DNA of 64,000 nucleotides from G965237725 sp965237725 (GCA_965237725.1 OZ250151.1:4350936-4414935), one strand, 5' to 3'; positions 1-7,623 are shown, numbered from the stretch's first letter. Notes: generated from the letters alone by a model not told the origin. Numbers and translations are program-made.

Positions 1-443
1 ATAAAATCATGTGGTAATTTTGTTATGCATTCTGCTGCGGCCTGGATTCTTTCTACCGCCAAGTTAAAATCGAAGATAGGGTCAGATGGATTATTTGTGT
101 AATCTTCAATTGAACCACCGACTAATCCAACTGCAGCCGCTAGCCCGATAGTTTCTGCGACATTTTCAGGCCTATCTCCGTATCCATTTTCCAAATCCGC
201 TGACACTGGAAGATCGGTTGCCTTAACAACTGTTTGGCAATGAGAAAGAACCTGTTCACGACTGACCGAGCCATCTTTAAGGCCCAGTGAATGTGCGAGC
301 CCAGTACTCGTTGTCGCGAGTGCTTCAAAATTCATTGATGCTAAAATACGAGCTGACCCTGCATCCCATGGATTGGGGATTACAAATGCCCCTGGTCGAT
401 CGTGAAGTGCGCGAAACTTAGCGGCTTTGTGATGCTGATTCAT
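1..443 (-). CDS. Isocitrate lyase/PEP mutase family protein, C-terminus beyond window
   Basis: Reading from the ATG at 443 gives 147 residues open to the left edge. The N-terminal half of the PEP mutase/isocitrate lyase TIM barrel is clear: PGAFVIPNPWDAGSAR near residues 17-32, the metal-binding strand SADLENGYGD near 81-90 (Asp83 and Glu85 expected ligands) and GGSIED near 109-114. Members act on 2-oxo acids or phosphonates (for example oxaloacetate decarboxylase or methylisocitrate lyase types); the deciding KKCGH-type loop lies outside the window, so substrate cannot be named. Its attC is off the left edge. Confidence 0.88.
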   Translation of the reverse strand, partial: MNQHHKAAKFRALHDRPGAFVIPNPWDAGSARILASMNFEALATTSTGLAHSLGLKDGSVSREQVLSHCQTVVKATDLPVSADLENGYGDRPENVAETIGLAAAVGLVGGSIEDYTNNPSDPIFDFNLAVERIQAAAECITKLPHDF

Positions 444-525
444 AAATGTCACGAGAACTGTATTTGTTCAATCGTAATGAATAATTGGTCATAATTTCGT
501 CGTAAATCGCATTTAACTCTATGGC

Positions 526-598
526 GCACAACACCTTACATCAGCGGCAGACAAAGTGCGTAGCGGCTAGTTGGTCGGGCTGCATGGGCTTGTGAGGT
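526..598 (-). repeat. attC site, degenerate (DUF2306 cassette)
   Basis: R' box GCACAAC at 526-532; R'' reads CTTGTGAGGTG instead of CTTGTTA. The GCATCAGCGGC...CCGACTGCATG-type arms resemble the sites at 22060 and 18693. The R'' flank GAGGTGACTGC matches this cassette's own 5' end (TTAGGTGACCGC) at 1001. Confidence 0.65.
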
Positions 599-604
599 GA
601 CTGC

Positions 605-991
605 TCACGCATTTAACCAACTATGAATTAACCTGCCAGGCGCCAATGTAAACGCTCCAGCAATGAGAATGCTTCCAACATAGAGACCAATCATATTACC
701 ACGGTGTTTTTTGATGTTACCAGCGCGTGCGGCCAAATAGGCTGTTGGAACTGTGTATAAAACCAGAATGCTAAGTAAATGTATAAATCCAAAATGATCA
801 AGAATAGTAGGGCCGATCTCAGCTGACATAAAAAGTGTGATTAGTGCTGTGAACAACATTAGGGGCATGTAAACTTTTCCCAATAATTTATGCAATGGCG
901 TGCCTTTTCGATTTAGCAATAGGTAAGTTCCTAATAAGAATGCTGGGAATATCGAACCCAAATGCATATATGTCAGTTGTTGGTATGTCAT
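605..991 (-). CDS. DUF2306-like integral membrane protein
   Basis: 128 residues from the ATG at 991 (MTYQQLTYMHLGS). A longer reading frame starts upstream but its first 24 residues come from the neighbouring attC, so the internal ATG is preferred. About four hydrophobic segments are visible; the HLLSILVLYT and KKHRGNMIGLYVG stretches, with a Lys-Lys-His-Arg loop before a helix, resemble DUF2306 proteins of the inner membrane. No catalytic role is known for the family. Confidence 0.8.
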   Translation of the reverse strand: MTYQQLTYMHLGSIFPAFLLGTYLLLNRKGTPLHKLLGKVYMPLMLFTALITLFMSAEIGPTILDHFGFIHLLSILVLYTVPTAYLAARAGNIKKHRGNMIGLYVGSILIAGAFTLAPGRLIHSWLNA

Positions 992-1000
992 TCTGCGGTC

Positions 1001-1059
1001 ACCTAAAGCCGTGATAGGCATGCAACTTCGCTGGGTCCGACTGCATGGGTATGTTATGC
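1001..1059 (-). repeat. attC site, degenerate R' (ABM-like cassette)
   Basis: R' box ACCTAAA at 1001-1007 has lost the conserved AAC; R'' GTTATGC at 1053-1059 is canonical. The inner part CCGACTGCATG belongs to the same subtype as 14923 and 18693. Confidence 0.65.
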
Positions 1060-1098
1060 GCAATTGAGTATTTACGTTTTACTCGATGGGCTGACATT

Positions 1099-1425
1099 CT
1101 ATGTCGTGGGATCCAGGACGCCGTCGAAATTGAAGTGTTTTATCGAGCACTCTTCTATTATCTCGTTATAGCCGGGAGGCAAAAACGATTTTTCCCAATC
1201 AGCTCCAAAAAGGGTCTGGACGGATTCTAAATTTTTCCAAATTGATACAAATACAAAATCGTGATCACCGGATGGGGTTTTTTTCCCAAAGAAATATCCT
1301 AGATTACCAGGCTTATCCTGGACAACTGAAATAGAAGTATGGCCCAGTTTGGTCGAAAGTTCGTCAGCACAACCTGGTTTTGCACGAACTTCGAACACGC
1401 GCATAGTTGAATTGTTAAAATTCAT
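1099..1425 (-). CDS. Small dimeric alpha-beta barrel (ABM-like) protein
   Basis: 108 residues. A ferredoxin-like pattern (MRVFEVRAKPGCADEL, later HDFVFVSIWKNLESVQTLFG) fits the antibiotic-biosynthesis-monooxygenase/dimeric alpha-beta barrel group: a beta strand, a helix with spaced Lys/Glu, then a strand and a W-x-(N/S)-x-E-x helix. Such proteins act as small monooxygenases, haem-degrading enzymes or binding proteins; the sequence does not tell which. The start may be the second Met (MRVFE). No attC is seen between this gene and csp upstream of it, so both may belong to one cassette. Confidence 0.65.
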   Translation of the reverse strand: MNFNNSTMRVFEVRAKPGCADELSTKLGHTSISVVQDKPGNLGYFFGKKTPSGDHDFVFVSIWKNLESVQTLFGADWEKSFLPPGYNEIIEECSIKHFNFDGVLDPTT

Positions 1426-1452
1426 TGAATTACCCCAATTATATCCTCCTCG

Positions 1453-1493
1453 TAAAACCCAAAGCAGCGAGCGACTACGCCGCCCGCTGCTTT
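1453..1493 (-). terminator. Rho-independent terminator of the cold-shock gene
   Basis: Arms 1461-1473 and 1481-1493 (AAAGCAGCG pairing with CGCTGCTTT and continuing inwards) form a strong hairpin. On the minus strand it is followed by GGGTTTTAC. It lies 20 bases after the csp stop and should stop transcription heading into the cassettes to the left. Confidence 0.8.
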
Positions 1494-1512
1494 GCTTGCT
1501 ATGTGTTGTAGC

Positions 1513-1719
1513 CTACATAGGAACAACTTTATTTGCACAAGGTCCTTTTTGACCTTGACCGACTTCGAATTCAACGGCCTGACCATCATTCAATGTTGCG
1601 TATGCACCATCTGCTTGAATTTCGGAATGATGAACGAATAAATCTTTACCGCCATCCTCAGGCGTAATGAAACCGAAGCCTTTATCTGCATTGAACCATT
1701 TAACTGTACCTTTACTCAT
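1513..1719 (-). CDS. Cold-shock domain protein (CspA family)
   Basis: 68 residues with both nucleic-acid binding motifs: RNP1 as KGFGFITP near residues 13-20 and RNP2 as LFVHHSEI near 27-34, after the KGTVKWFN opening strand. A single-domain RNA chaperone binding single-stranded RNA/DNA. It has its own terminator and an A+T-rich 158-base upstream stretch (1720-1877) without a gene, where a promoter and leader would fit. No attC directly follows it, so whether it is a true cassette is unclear. Confidence 0.96.
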   Translation of the reverse strand: MSKGTVKWFNADKGFGFITPEDGGKDLFVHHSEIQADGAYATLNDGQAVEFEVGQGQKGPCANKVVPM

Positions 1720-1877
1720 TTTCTTTACTCATGATTGTTGGTGAAATATAAAAATTATATCCAAATTCACCTGTTCGAATATAACGCTAAAATTTTTCGA
1801 TAAATTCACATATCGTACTATATTAAGTTGCCCCACTTTTTGGCGTCAATTTAACACTCTTTCTATGTGTTTTCACA

Positions 1878-2162
1878 TTATACGATGCCATCGTTAGAAT
1901 ACTCATCAATGTATGGCGGAATTTCGTCGGAAGAACTGGTAGCTTCAATCTTTCCAGTTTGATTATCTGCAAGAAACCGGCCATTACCCAGCAAAGCAAA
2001 AGTAGAATCATTTGTTTTCAAATACTTTTCAGTATTGTAGTAAACAACCCAAGCCTGATCATGTTCTCGTATATTTTCCTTATCAACCAGATATTTATCT
2101 CCGCTTTCAATTTTTCCCAAAAGTTGCTCTACCCATTCACACGCTTTATTTTCAGTGATCAT
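1878..2162 (-). CDS. Imm35-like (YrhB family) immunity protein
   Basis: 94 residues. The core AWVVYYNTEKYLKTND...LLGNGRFLADNQTGKI matches the Imm35 fold: a strand pair with paired Tyr, then a Gly-Asn-Gly turn and a D-x-x-T-G-x-I end. Imm35 proteins are found as immunity proteins beside polymorphic toxins and as the YrhB chaperone of E. coli. No toxin gene is next to it here, so it may be an orphan immunity cassette. The attC expected at its 3' side was not recognised. Confidence 0.75.
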   Translation of the reverse strand: MITENKACEWVEQLLGKIESGDKYLVDKENIREHDQAWVVYYNTEKYLKTNDSTFALLGNGRFLADNQTGKIEATSSSDEIPPYIDEYSNDGIV

Positions 2163-2212
2163 TTTCTGAAAACAGCTAATTAGTGTATTGATATCATAAA
2201 TAGCTTAGTGAC

Positions 2213-2270
2213 ACAGGACGTCGAGTTAACCGCCCTGCATTAATGGCTGCGCTGCAGCCACTTGATATGA
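2213..2270 (-). repeat. attC site, degenerate (cupin dioxygenase cassette)
   Basis: R' ends in GGACG rather than TAACG; GTCGAGTTAACCGCCC and GCTGCAGCCACTTG cores are preserved. R'' GATATGAGC still echoes the cassette 5' end GTTATGAAC at 2867. Confidence 0.65.
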
Positions 2271-2282
2271 GCAGTGTAAACC

Positions 2283-2870
2283 TCATCGCGTTTCAATAAT
2301 AAACGGAATCTCCTGGCTATTCTCAACATCAAATTGAGATCGCCCAGTATGATTTAAATGTTTTCCATAGACATGAAAAGACAGGGTGGTTTCAGTCGTT
2401 TCATTATCTACACTATGAATTTCGCCAGTCTTCATTGACACAACATCGCCAATCGAAATCGTTTTCTCTTCTATCTTTTGTAACTCGGCATGGCCTTCAA
2501 GAGATCGATCATCAACTCTTTTCCAGAAAGTATTTTTTTCGGGGCCAGTTACACCTACCACAACTGCCCAGGTCCCATGATCGTGGGGACGGACTCCACG
2601 ACCGGGTAACCAACTATCCACAACCACAAACAATGTATTATCCGACTTCGCATGAATAAGTGTTGAGCCGAAGCCCAAGTCCGGATCAGCAATATACATT
2701 TCTTCCTTTCTCCATCCCGGCTCAGCAGCAGCTCGTTGTGCCAGAGGGCTAACAGCAGAAATAATTTCATCCTCATTTTCAAATTTTGACGTTACATCTA
2801 ATACGTCGCTTACAAATTTTCTAATTGGATAGTCTGAATTCATTTCAATAGTTCTACTCTTGGGGTTCAT
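2283..2870 (-). CDS. Cysteine-dioxygenase-like cupin (thiol dioxygenase family)
   Basis: 195 residues from the ATG at 2870, which lies inside the R' box of the neighbouring attC (GTTATG). A cupin with PHDHGTWAVVVGVTG near residue 95 (two metal His), a downstream Glu in GPEKN, and the third His in GEIHSVDN near 150; FHVYG follows. This H-x-H...H arrangement is the non-haem iron site of cysteine and 3-mercaptopropionate dioxygenases, which oxidise thiols to sulfinates. The precise thiol substrate cannot be read from the sequence. Confidence 0.82.
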   Translation of the reverse strand: MNPKSRTIEMNSDYPIRKFVSDVLDVTSKFENEDEIISAVSPLAQRAAAEPGWRKEEMYIADPDLGFGSTLIHAKSDNTLFVVVDSWLPGRGVRPHDHGTWAVVVGVTGPEKNTFWKRVDDRSLEGHAELQKIEEKTISIGDVVSMKTGEIHSVDNETTETTLSFHVYGKHLNHTGRSQFDVENSQEIPFIIETR

Positions 2871-2935
2871 AACGCTCAACTAACAGGCGAATTTTTTGTC
2901 ATTCAAAAATCATGCGGCTCTGTTGCTTGTTAAAT
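2867..2935 (-). repeat. attC site (YefM-YoeB cassette)
   Basis: R' TCATAAC 2867-2873, R'' GTTAAAT 2929-2935. The R'' flank GTTAAATTCC agrees with the cassette 5' end GTTAAATTCA at 3521. Confidence 0.9.
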
Positions 2936-2943
2936 TCCAATTG

Positions 2944-3204
2944 TTAATAGTGATATCGACAGGAAATGATTGTTATCGACTTTTTATCAACTGCGTAAAT
3001 GAGCCTATTTGTTTCATCAATTCGTCTAGACCAAAAGCCGGATAAGTTTTCCTTAAGAGGTTCTGGTTTTCCGATCCCCTGAATTGGGGAACCCACAGTA
3101 TCTCTAATTAACCTATTAATGCGTTTTAATGTCTTTTTGTCCTGGCTTTGCCAAAAGATGTAATCCGACCATGATTCACGTGTCCAAGACAGCAATTTAG
3201 CCAT
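2944..3204 (-). CDS. yoeB: YoeB family toxin (ribosome-dependent mRNA endonuclease)
   Basis: 86 residues from the ATG at 3204, which overlaps the antitoxin stop by 8 bases. The whole YoeB pattern is present: SWTRESWSDYIFWQSQDKK at the start, RDTVGSPIQGIGKPEPLK in the middle and the catalytic C-terminus RLIYAVD...ISCRYHY (terminal His-Tyr). YoeB cleaves mRNA in the ribosomal A site. Length and active-site residues look intact, so this pair seems functional. Confidence 0.96.
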   Translation of the reverse strand: MAKLLSWTRESWSDYIFWQSQDKKTLKRINRLIRDTVGSPIQGIGKPEPLKENLSGFWSRRIDETNRLIYAVDKKSITIISCRYHY

Positions 3205-3451
3205 CAACTAACTCATGATTTTGCGTTTTTCCAGACCGAAACTGTTTTACCGATTTTTCGAGATGCGCAGCATTGGCTGGAGATTTTAGTAAGTGTACGG
3301 TCTCCATTAAGCCATTAAATTGATCCAAAGACATTACGACCGCGTCCTCAGAATCTCTGCGAGAAATAACAGTATAGTCAGCGTCTTCGACGACCTGATC
3401 TAGCACAGATTTTAGATGATTTCTTGCTTCAGAAAAATTGACAACTCTCAT
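3197..3451 (-). CDS. yefM: YefM antitoxin
   Basis: 84 residues from the ATG at 3451 (MRVVNFSEARNHL); a longer frame upstream lacks support. The N-terminal Phd/YefM DNA-binding fold (NFSEARNHLKSVLDQV, then TVISRRDSEDAVVMSLDQFN) is complete, followed by the toxin-binding tail. It binds YoeB and represses the operon; it precedes the toxin, as is usual. Confidence 0.95.
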   Translation of the reverse strand: MRVVNFSEARNHLKSVLDQVVEDADYTVISRRDSEDAVVMSLDQFNGLMETVHLLKSPANAAHLEKSVKQFRSGKTQNHELVDG

Positions 3452-3523
3452 ATTTAATTCCAACATGTACGATATATAGCACAATTATATACATGTACAA
3501 GATATTGAACAAGTGTTATTTGA

Positions 3524-3582
3524 ATTTAACGTTGCGCTCGATGGCCGACCGAAACGGTGGTGCGAGCTCAACACCTTAATAG
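3524..3582 (-). repeat. attC site, R'' mutated
   Basis: R' ATTTAAC 3524-3530 and inner GTGCGAGCTCAACACCTTA. R'' reads CTTAATAGG instead of CTTGTTA. Confidence 0.75.
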
Positions 3583-3587
3583 GCAAA

Positions 3588-3968
3588 TTACTTGGACCAT
3601 TTTGGAGACCAATCATTAGATAGCTCTTCTCTACAGGCATGCGCAATCCGAATTGCCTTTCCACCGGATACCGAACCAGAATCTAATGCCTCTTTAAAAT
3701 TAATCATTGAATCGATAATAGATTGTCTTTCGACCATACCCAACACACCCCAATACATTTCAAGAAATCGTTGTTCAAGTTCATCATTTGGGCTTACGGC
3801 TAAAGAAGCTGCGACCTCGACCACTTCCTCGCACCATTGCAATTTCTTCTCTAGATACGGTTTAGCCGCCTCTATTTCTTGAATATTTATAAACTTAAAT
3901 ATTCCAACTAAAAGCCCAAGTAATCCTATAACTGCGACAAATGCCTTTATTTTTAGTTCTATAGTCAT
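3588..3968 (-). CDS. Hypothetical protein with one N-terminal membrane segment
   Basis: 126 residues from the ATG at 3968 (MTIELKIKAF). One hydrophobic helix near residues 8-27 (AVIGLLGLLVGIFKF), then an acidic, helical cytosolic part with KPYLEKKLQWCEEVVEVA. I do not recognise the family. The layout (single anchor plus helical domain) resembles the cassette gene at 37082. Confidence 0.7.
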   Translation of the reverse strand: MTIELKIKAFVAVIGLLGLLVGIFKFINIQEIEAAKPYLEKKLQWCEEVVEVAASLAVSPNDELEQRFLEMYWGVLGMVERQSIIDSMINFKEALDSGSVSGGKAIRIAHACREELSNDWSPKWSK

Positions 3969-3979
3969 TGATAGCTGCA

Positions 3980-4046
3980 CCGATCGTCGCGTTCAACGCC
4001 ACTAAAGGAGCGCAACCAGTAAGGCAACTGCAACGCCTTGTTATAC
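3980..4046 (-). repeat. attC site, R' mutated (VOC cassette)
   Basis: Core CGTCGCGTTCAACGCC and TGCAACGCCTTGTTATAC; R' is CCGATCG rather than TAACG. R'' GTTATAC 4040-4046. Confidence 0.8.
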
Positions 4047-4052
4047 GATTGC

Positions 4053-4454
4053 TTAATCATAGACGATAAACTCCAATAGATTTTTGTCAGGATCCCTCAC
4101 ATAGATACTCTTGCCGATTTCTGTTCCCTGATTTTTTCCTCCTTGATTTTTCATCGGCCCTGCGATAACAGAAATTTTATTATCTTCTAAGGTTTCCAAT
4201 AGACTGTCCAACGTTCCGCTCCAAACAAAACATAAATCCCCACAACCAGGTAAAGACGTCGGTCCCCGAAGGTCAAATTGGCTATCTTTCCACAATTCAG
4301 GTAAATGAAAATGGATTTTGTTTTCTCCAAATTGTACAGCATAGATATGTTCACTGAGTTTGGAAATTTCGAGGCCTATAGCATTATAAAACTCAACCAT
4401 ATCATTTTCATCGCTTATTGGAATTGCGACATGGTCGAAGGAAGAAATTGTCAT
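4053..4454 (-). CDS. VOC (glyoxalase/bleomycin-resistance) family protein
   Basis: 133 residues with two beta-alpha-beta-beta-beta repeats. The first opens with FDHVAIPISDENDMVEFY (metal His8) and includes KIHFHLP; the second ends SIYVRDPDKNLLEFIVY (metal Glu near 129). The family covers glyoxalases, dioxygenases and drug-binding resistance proteins. Metal ligands look preserved. Substrate unknown; it is the first of two VOC cassettes in the window (other at 21210). Confidence 0.88.
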   Translation of the reverse strand: MTISSFDHVAIPISDENDMVEFYNAIGLEISKLSEHIYAVQFGENKIHFHLPELWKDSQFDLRGPTSLPGCGDLCFVWSGTLDSLLETLEDNKISVIAGPMKNQGGKNQGTEIGKSIYVRDPDKNLLEFIVYD

Positions 4455-4465
4455 CGCCCTACTTC

Positions 4466-4549
4466 GTACAACGTCGCGTTAACCGCCCAGCTTTAGCTGG
4501 TGAGATGAAGGCTCGTTGAGCCGTAGTGAAATTCATTCGCTTGTTATGT
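4466..4549 (-). repeat. attC site
   Basis: R' GTACAAC 4466-4472, R'' GTTATGT 4543-4549. R'' flank GTTATGTAA matches the cassette 5' end GTTATGTAA at 4894. Confidence 0.9.
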
Positions 4550-4596
4550 AAGTATTGATTCATTTTTAGTTTGTGTTTCTTGCGAATCTGACATTA

Positions 4597-4875
4597 TTAC
4601 TTTTTCCAATCGTCGTCGCGAGGTGCCAACGTTCCCGATCTTGCTCTTTCTTCCGCCGCACTAATTTCATAAGTTTTCACGTGGAACAGGCTTGCTCGAT
4701 ACCGAAAGTGGAAAGTTGCCGCACCAATAAATGGCAATAGTATGAGGAATAGGCACCAAAATAGTTTACTTTTACCAGAAATGGACCCTTTTAAAGTATT
4801 CATGATTGGAATTGCTACAAGCAATAGGTGGAACACACTAAACACTATTAAAAACCCTAGTAACGCATTGCCCAT
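4597..4875 (-). CDS. Small PLDc_N-like membrane protein
   Basis: 92 residues, two hydrophobic helices. The second, KLFWCLFLILLPFIGAATFHFRYR, has the W-x-hydrophobic-P-x-x-G pattern of PLDc_N domains, which form the membrane hairpin of cardiolipin synthases and also occur alone. The tail is charged and ends DDDWKK. No catalytic domain is attached, so a stand-alone membrane protein of unknown role. Confidence 0.72.
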   Translation of the reverse strand: MGNALLGFLIVFSVFHLLLVAIPIMNTLKGSISGKSKLFWCLFLILLPFIGAATFHFRYRASLFHVKTYEISAAEERARSGTLAPRDDDWKK

Positions 4876-4893
4876 ATTTACATCCGACTATTT

Positions 4894-4963
4894 ACATAAC
4901 GTCTAGCTCAGCGCCCGAGAAATGGCACAGCTTTTCGAGGTGCGCTGCAATTTCTTGTTAAAC
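4894..4963 (-). repeat. attC site (fatty acid hydroxylase cassette)
   Basis: R' ACATAAC 4894-4900, R'' GTTAAAC 4957-4963; 70 bp. Confidence 0.9.
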
Positions 4964-4969
4964 GCTGTT

Positions 4970-5689
4970 TTAGTACACATCTTTAAATACTAACATTTCA
5001 CGTAATCGTTGTTCTGAACCTTTTGGGAATCCGCAGCGATCTGCAAAACTTGTGGCATCTTTATACGTACCAAATATCCTATCCCAGATTGGAATATCAC
5101 TAAAATTGAAAGTATGGAGATCGTATTGATGGTGTATCGAATGGAGTTCAGGCGTTTGAACGAAATATCTCAGCCATCGAGGCGTCTTTACATTCGCATG
5201 GTAAAAGTATTCCCCGGTCGCGGCAAAAAAGTTATACCAGAAACTTGCCATTAGAGACACCCCCAGGATTGGAAATAAGATAACTGCGGCAATAAACGAA
5301 TTTACGAATATTTCTACCGGATGTTTATAAAATGAGGTTAATACCTCGATTCGAGACGCTGAATGATGAATTTGATGAAATACTACCCAAAAACCATTCT
5401 TGTGTCGAATTCTATGCCACCAATAGAAAATAAAGGTTCCAACAAACCATCCAATAAATCCTTCAACAGCGGTTAGGTTGAGGCTAGATAAATTTAGTAA
5501 TGACCCGCTATCGAACGTATTTACCCAAAGTTTACCAGCAAAAAGAGTGATTCCTAATTGAATAAAGTTGATTAAAAGTGCTCTAAAGTACCAGCCAACC
5601 GAATTCGGTAACGTTCTCCCAGGTATTAACCGTTCCCAAACTAAAAAAATTAGAGTGCTTAAAACAATAAAAATTGATGGCAGGGTCAT
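4970..5689 (-). CDS. Fatty acid hydroxylase / sterol desaturase superfamily membrane enzyme
   Basis: 239 residues from the ATG at 5689 (MTLPSIFIV). A multispanning di-iron enzyme: HRIRH, then HQIHHS, then HSIHHQYD, giving the histidine clusters of the superfamily, set between hydrophobic helices. Members hydroxylate or desaturate lipids at the membrane. Long for a cassette gene. The neighbouring attC at 5692 has a damaged R' box, so mobility may be lost on its 5' side. Confidence 0.88.
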   Translation of the reverse strand: MTLPSIFIVLSTLIFLVWERLIPGRTLPNSVGWYFRALLINFIQLGITLFAGKLWVNTFDSGSLLNLSSLNLTAVEGFIGWFVGTFIFYWWHRIRHKNGFWVVFHQIHHSASRIEVLTSFYKHPVEIFVNSFIAAVILFPILGVSLMASFWYNFFAATGEYFYHANVKTPRWLRYFVQTPELHSIHHQYDLHTFNFSDIPIWDRIFGTYKDATSFADRCGFPKGSEQRLREMLVFKDVY

Positions 5690-5691
5690 AG

Positions 5692-5775
5692 CGTATCCCG
5701 TCGCGTTCAACGCCCCGCTTTAACGGCTGCGGCGAAAGGCCGTAGGCCTAAAACGAGTTGCTTCGCCTTATTGCG
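5692..5775 (-). repeat. attC site, both outer boxes degenerate
   Basis: Inner CGTCGCGTTCAACGCCCC and GGCGAAAGGCCGTAGGCC are conserved, but R' reads ATCCCG and R'' reads CCTTATTGCG. The last codons of the methyltransferase gene reach into it. Confidence 0.7.
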
Positions 5776-6532
5776 TAAAATCCTCGTGATCACTTGAGTC
5801 AGATGTTAGCCGTGCCAAAAAAATTAGGTGCCCCGCAAATTGAACTTTAAGGAAGTTTCGTTCACGATGACCTAAACGAGTGAGAATACTAAGCAAGGTT
5901 ATTATTGTATGTATATAGTTCCTATTCCATAGAAATCGCAATTTATTGGACCGATTCAAAAGTTGACGGTTTACCACAAGCGACACATCGGACCCAGGGC
6001 GAATTTCTTCAATGGTAAAACCTGCATCGACAAATACCCTAACGATTCCGTAAGGAGTGAAATTAAAAATGCTGTACGAATGGTATGGTTCTAGATAGGA
6101 AACAGCACCGACAAATATTCCGTTGGGTTTAAGTACACGAAGCGCTTCGGCAATTAGAGCGTCAGGATATCGGACATGCTCGAGCACCTGATTACAGTAT
6201 ACTATATTAAAATTATTATCAGGATATGGCAGATTCACGCCGTCAAATATCTGAAGCAATCCACTTTCCCGTGTTCGATTTTTTACCTCTGGAGAATTTT
6301 CAATATCTATACCGTGCCAAATTGCTTTGGGATCTATGCTCTTGAAGAGATCGATTGAATCTCCCTCACCACAGCCAAGATCAAGAACTTTTGCAGTACC
6401 TATAAATTCTTTAAGAAATTGCTGAATATAAACACTTAGCACTTGACGACGAGAATGGTCATTGGGCAAGTATTCTAGAATTGACTTATAATTTTCAAGG
6501 TTTTTAATAATCTCTGAAAACTTTTTCATCAT
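5768..6532 (-). CDS. Class I SAM-dependent methyltransferase
   Basis: 254 residues from the ATG at 6532 (MMKKFSEII). SAM-binding motif I is AKVLDLGCGEGDS; acidic residue GIDIEN closes strand 2; YPDNNFNIVYCNQVLEHV is motif IV of Methyltransf_11/25, followed by EALRVLKPNGIFVG. The C-terminal quarter is hydrophobic-basic and of unknown use. The acceptor cannot be predicted; similarity in motif IV to lipid and glycan methyltransferases is not decisive. Confidence 0.88.
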   Translation of the reverse strand: MMKKFSEIIKNLENYKSILEYLPNDHSRRQVLSVYIQQFLKEFIGTAKVLDLGCGEGDSIDLFKSIDPKAIWHGIDIENSPEVKNRTRESGLLQIFDGVNLPYPDNNFNIVYCNQVLEHVRYPDALIAEALRVLKPNGIFVGAVSYLEPYHSYSIFNFTPYGIVRVFVDAGFTIEEIRPGSDVSLVVNRQLLNRSNKLRFLWNRNYIHTIITLLSILTRLGHRERNFLKVQFAGHLIFLARLTSDSSDHEDFTQ

Positions 6533-6558
6533 TAGTAACTCTAAATTATGTACCCGTT

Positions 6559-6645
6559 GTCTAACGCCGCCTAAGCCGTCCTGCAAGCAGCGGCGGTTCG
6601 GCGAAGACCCGAATTGCCATAACTAATTTCATTTGCTTGTTATAC
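6559..6645 (-). repeat. attC site (NTF2-like cassette)
   Basis: R' GTCTAAC 6559-6565, R'' GTTATAC 6639-6645; 87 bp. Confidence 0.85.
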
Positions 6646-6649
6646 CCAA

Positions 6650-7054
6650 TCACTTTCCATCAACTTGCCTTTGGTAGTCTTCAGCATCAAAATGACCTGC
6701 TGATTCGGCGACCAAACCATCGTCAGTCAATCGCCAATATTCCCATCCACTTACTTCAACATGATTTCCAGTCCCTCCAGGACCAGAGTTTGTACCTTCT
6801 AGCGTCCAAAGAAATATTGTATAGGTTCCCGATGTTCTTACAGCGTCCATTCTTACAACGAGATCCGGAAATTCATCGTAAAAAGCTTGTGCCATTTGTG
6901 CTACTTCAGTTCTACCAACTGAAGGCTTCCCTTCATTAATTACGATCTTCCCATCTTCTGCGTAAAACGAAGCAACGGCATTTGGATCATGGGAACACCA
7001 GGCTTTTGCATATTTTTCAGCCATTTCGCGGGCTTGTTCTGGGGTTACTGACAT
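6650..7054 (-). CDS. SnoaL/NTF2-like protein
   Basis: 134 residues. Starts with the typical REMAEKYAKAWCSHDPNAVASFYAEDG helix-strand, then VGRTEVAQMAQAFYDEFPDL and the WEYWRLTDDGLVAESAGHFD strand of nuclear-transport-factor-2-like polyketide cyclase/isomerase folds. These cone-shaped barrels bind small molecules or act as isomerases. No specific catalytic Asp/His dyad assignment is possible by eye. Confidence 0.85.
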   Translation of the reverse strand: MSVTPEQAREMAEKYAKAWCSHDPNAVASFYAEDGKIVINEGKPSVGRTEVAQMAQAFYDEFPDLVVRMDAVRTSGTYTIFLWTLEGTNSGPGGTGNHVEVSGWEYWRLTDDGLVAESAGHFDAEDYQRQVDGK

Positions 7055-7103
7055 TTTGTATCTCCTGCTAATAGTTTAATTTCAATAATTATTTATCAAT
7101 CGC

Positions 7104-7176
7104 ATATAACGCGTCGCATCAGCGATCGAAAAAATATCTGGCGGTTTGGCGATCCGACTGCATGCTCTTGTTAACG
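7104..7176 (-). repeat. attC site (RidA cassette 1)
   Basis: R' ATATAAC 7104-7110, R'' GTTAACG 7170-7176; GCATCAGCG / CGACTGCATG subtype. Confidence 0.85.
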
Positions 7177-7177
7177 G

Positions 7178-7534
7178 CTAAGTCTGCCTTACAGCTGTAA
7201 CCGTTACCTCTATCAACCAGTTACCTCCAAGATTCACGCCTAAACAGGCTCTTTGCGGCCAGTTCTCGGGATTATTTCCGATCCACTCCCTCCAGACTTT
7301 ATCCATAACAGGTTTGTCATCTATATTAGAAATATATACTTGGGCAGATACGATCTTAGTTTTATCTGATCCAAGTTCAACCAGGCTAACTTCAATGCTA
7401 TTAAGAGTCTGGAAAGTTTGCCCGGCTAAATCTAAACTTTCATCTGACGCAGTAGCAACTGTCCATACCAAATCTTTATAGCTTGTAGATTGACTTCTAC
7501 CTGGAGGTGACTCCCCTTTAATTCTCTCAATCAT
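7178..7534 (-). CDS. RidA (YjgF/YER057c/UK114) family protein
   Basis: 118 residues. RidA signatures: LVWTVATASD near 23-32, LAGQTFQTLNSIEVSLVELG, and the C-terminal WPQRACLGVNLGGNWLIEVTVTAV where RidA has P-x-R-x-x-x-x-V...E-I-E. The conserved Arg that deaminates 2-aminoacrylate-type imines is present in QRAC. Such proteins protect PLP enzymes from reactive enamines. First of three RidA cassettes (also 22115 and 29045). Confidence 0.87.
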   Translation of the reverse strand: MIERIKGESPPGRSQSTSYKDLVWTVATASDESLDLAGQTFQTLNSIEVSLVELGSDKTKIVSAQVYISNIDDKPVMDKVWREWIGNNPENWPQRACLGVNLGGNWLIEVTVTAVRQT

Positions 7535-7570
7535 TATTCTTTCTCACTATAGTAATTGATATTAGATATA

Positions 7571-7622
7571 CGGTTGACGCCGACGTAGGGAGCGGCTTGT
7601 CAGGGAGCATTGCTTTGCGATT
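7571..7622 (-). repeat. attC site, degenerate (GFA cassette 1)
   Basis: GGTTGACGCCGACG at the R' side and GCATTGCTTTGCGATTCC at the R'' side. Position fits exactly between two cassettes, but both outer boxes are mutated. Confidence 0.5.
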
Positions 7623-7623
7623 C

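Noticed and set aside
605..1063. N-terminal extension of the DUF2306 protein
   Set aside because: The first 24 residues are read from the adjacent attC and resemble nothing in the family; the internal ATG at 991 is a better start.
1780..1886. Possible attC between csp and the Imm35-like gene
   Set aside because: GAATATAACGC looks like an R' box and CATTATACGA like an R'' box, but the flanks do not match the cassette ends and no paired inner arms are visible.
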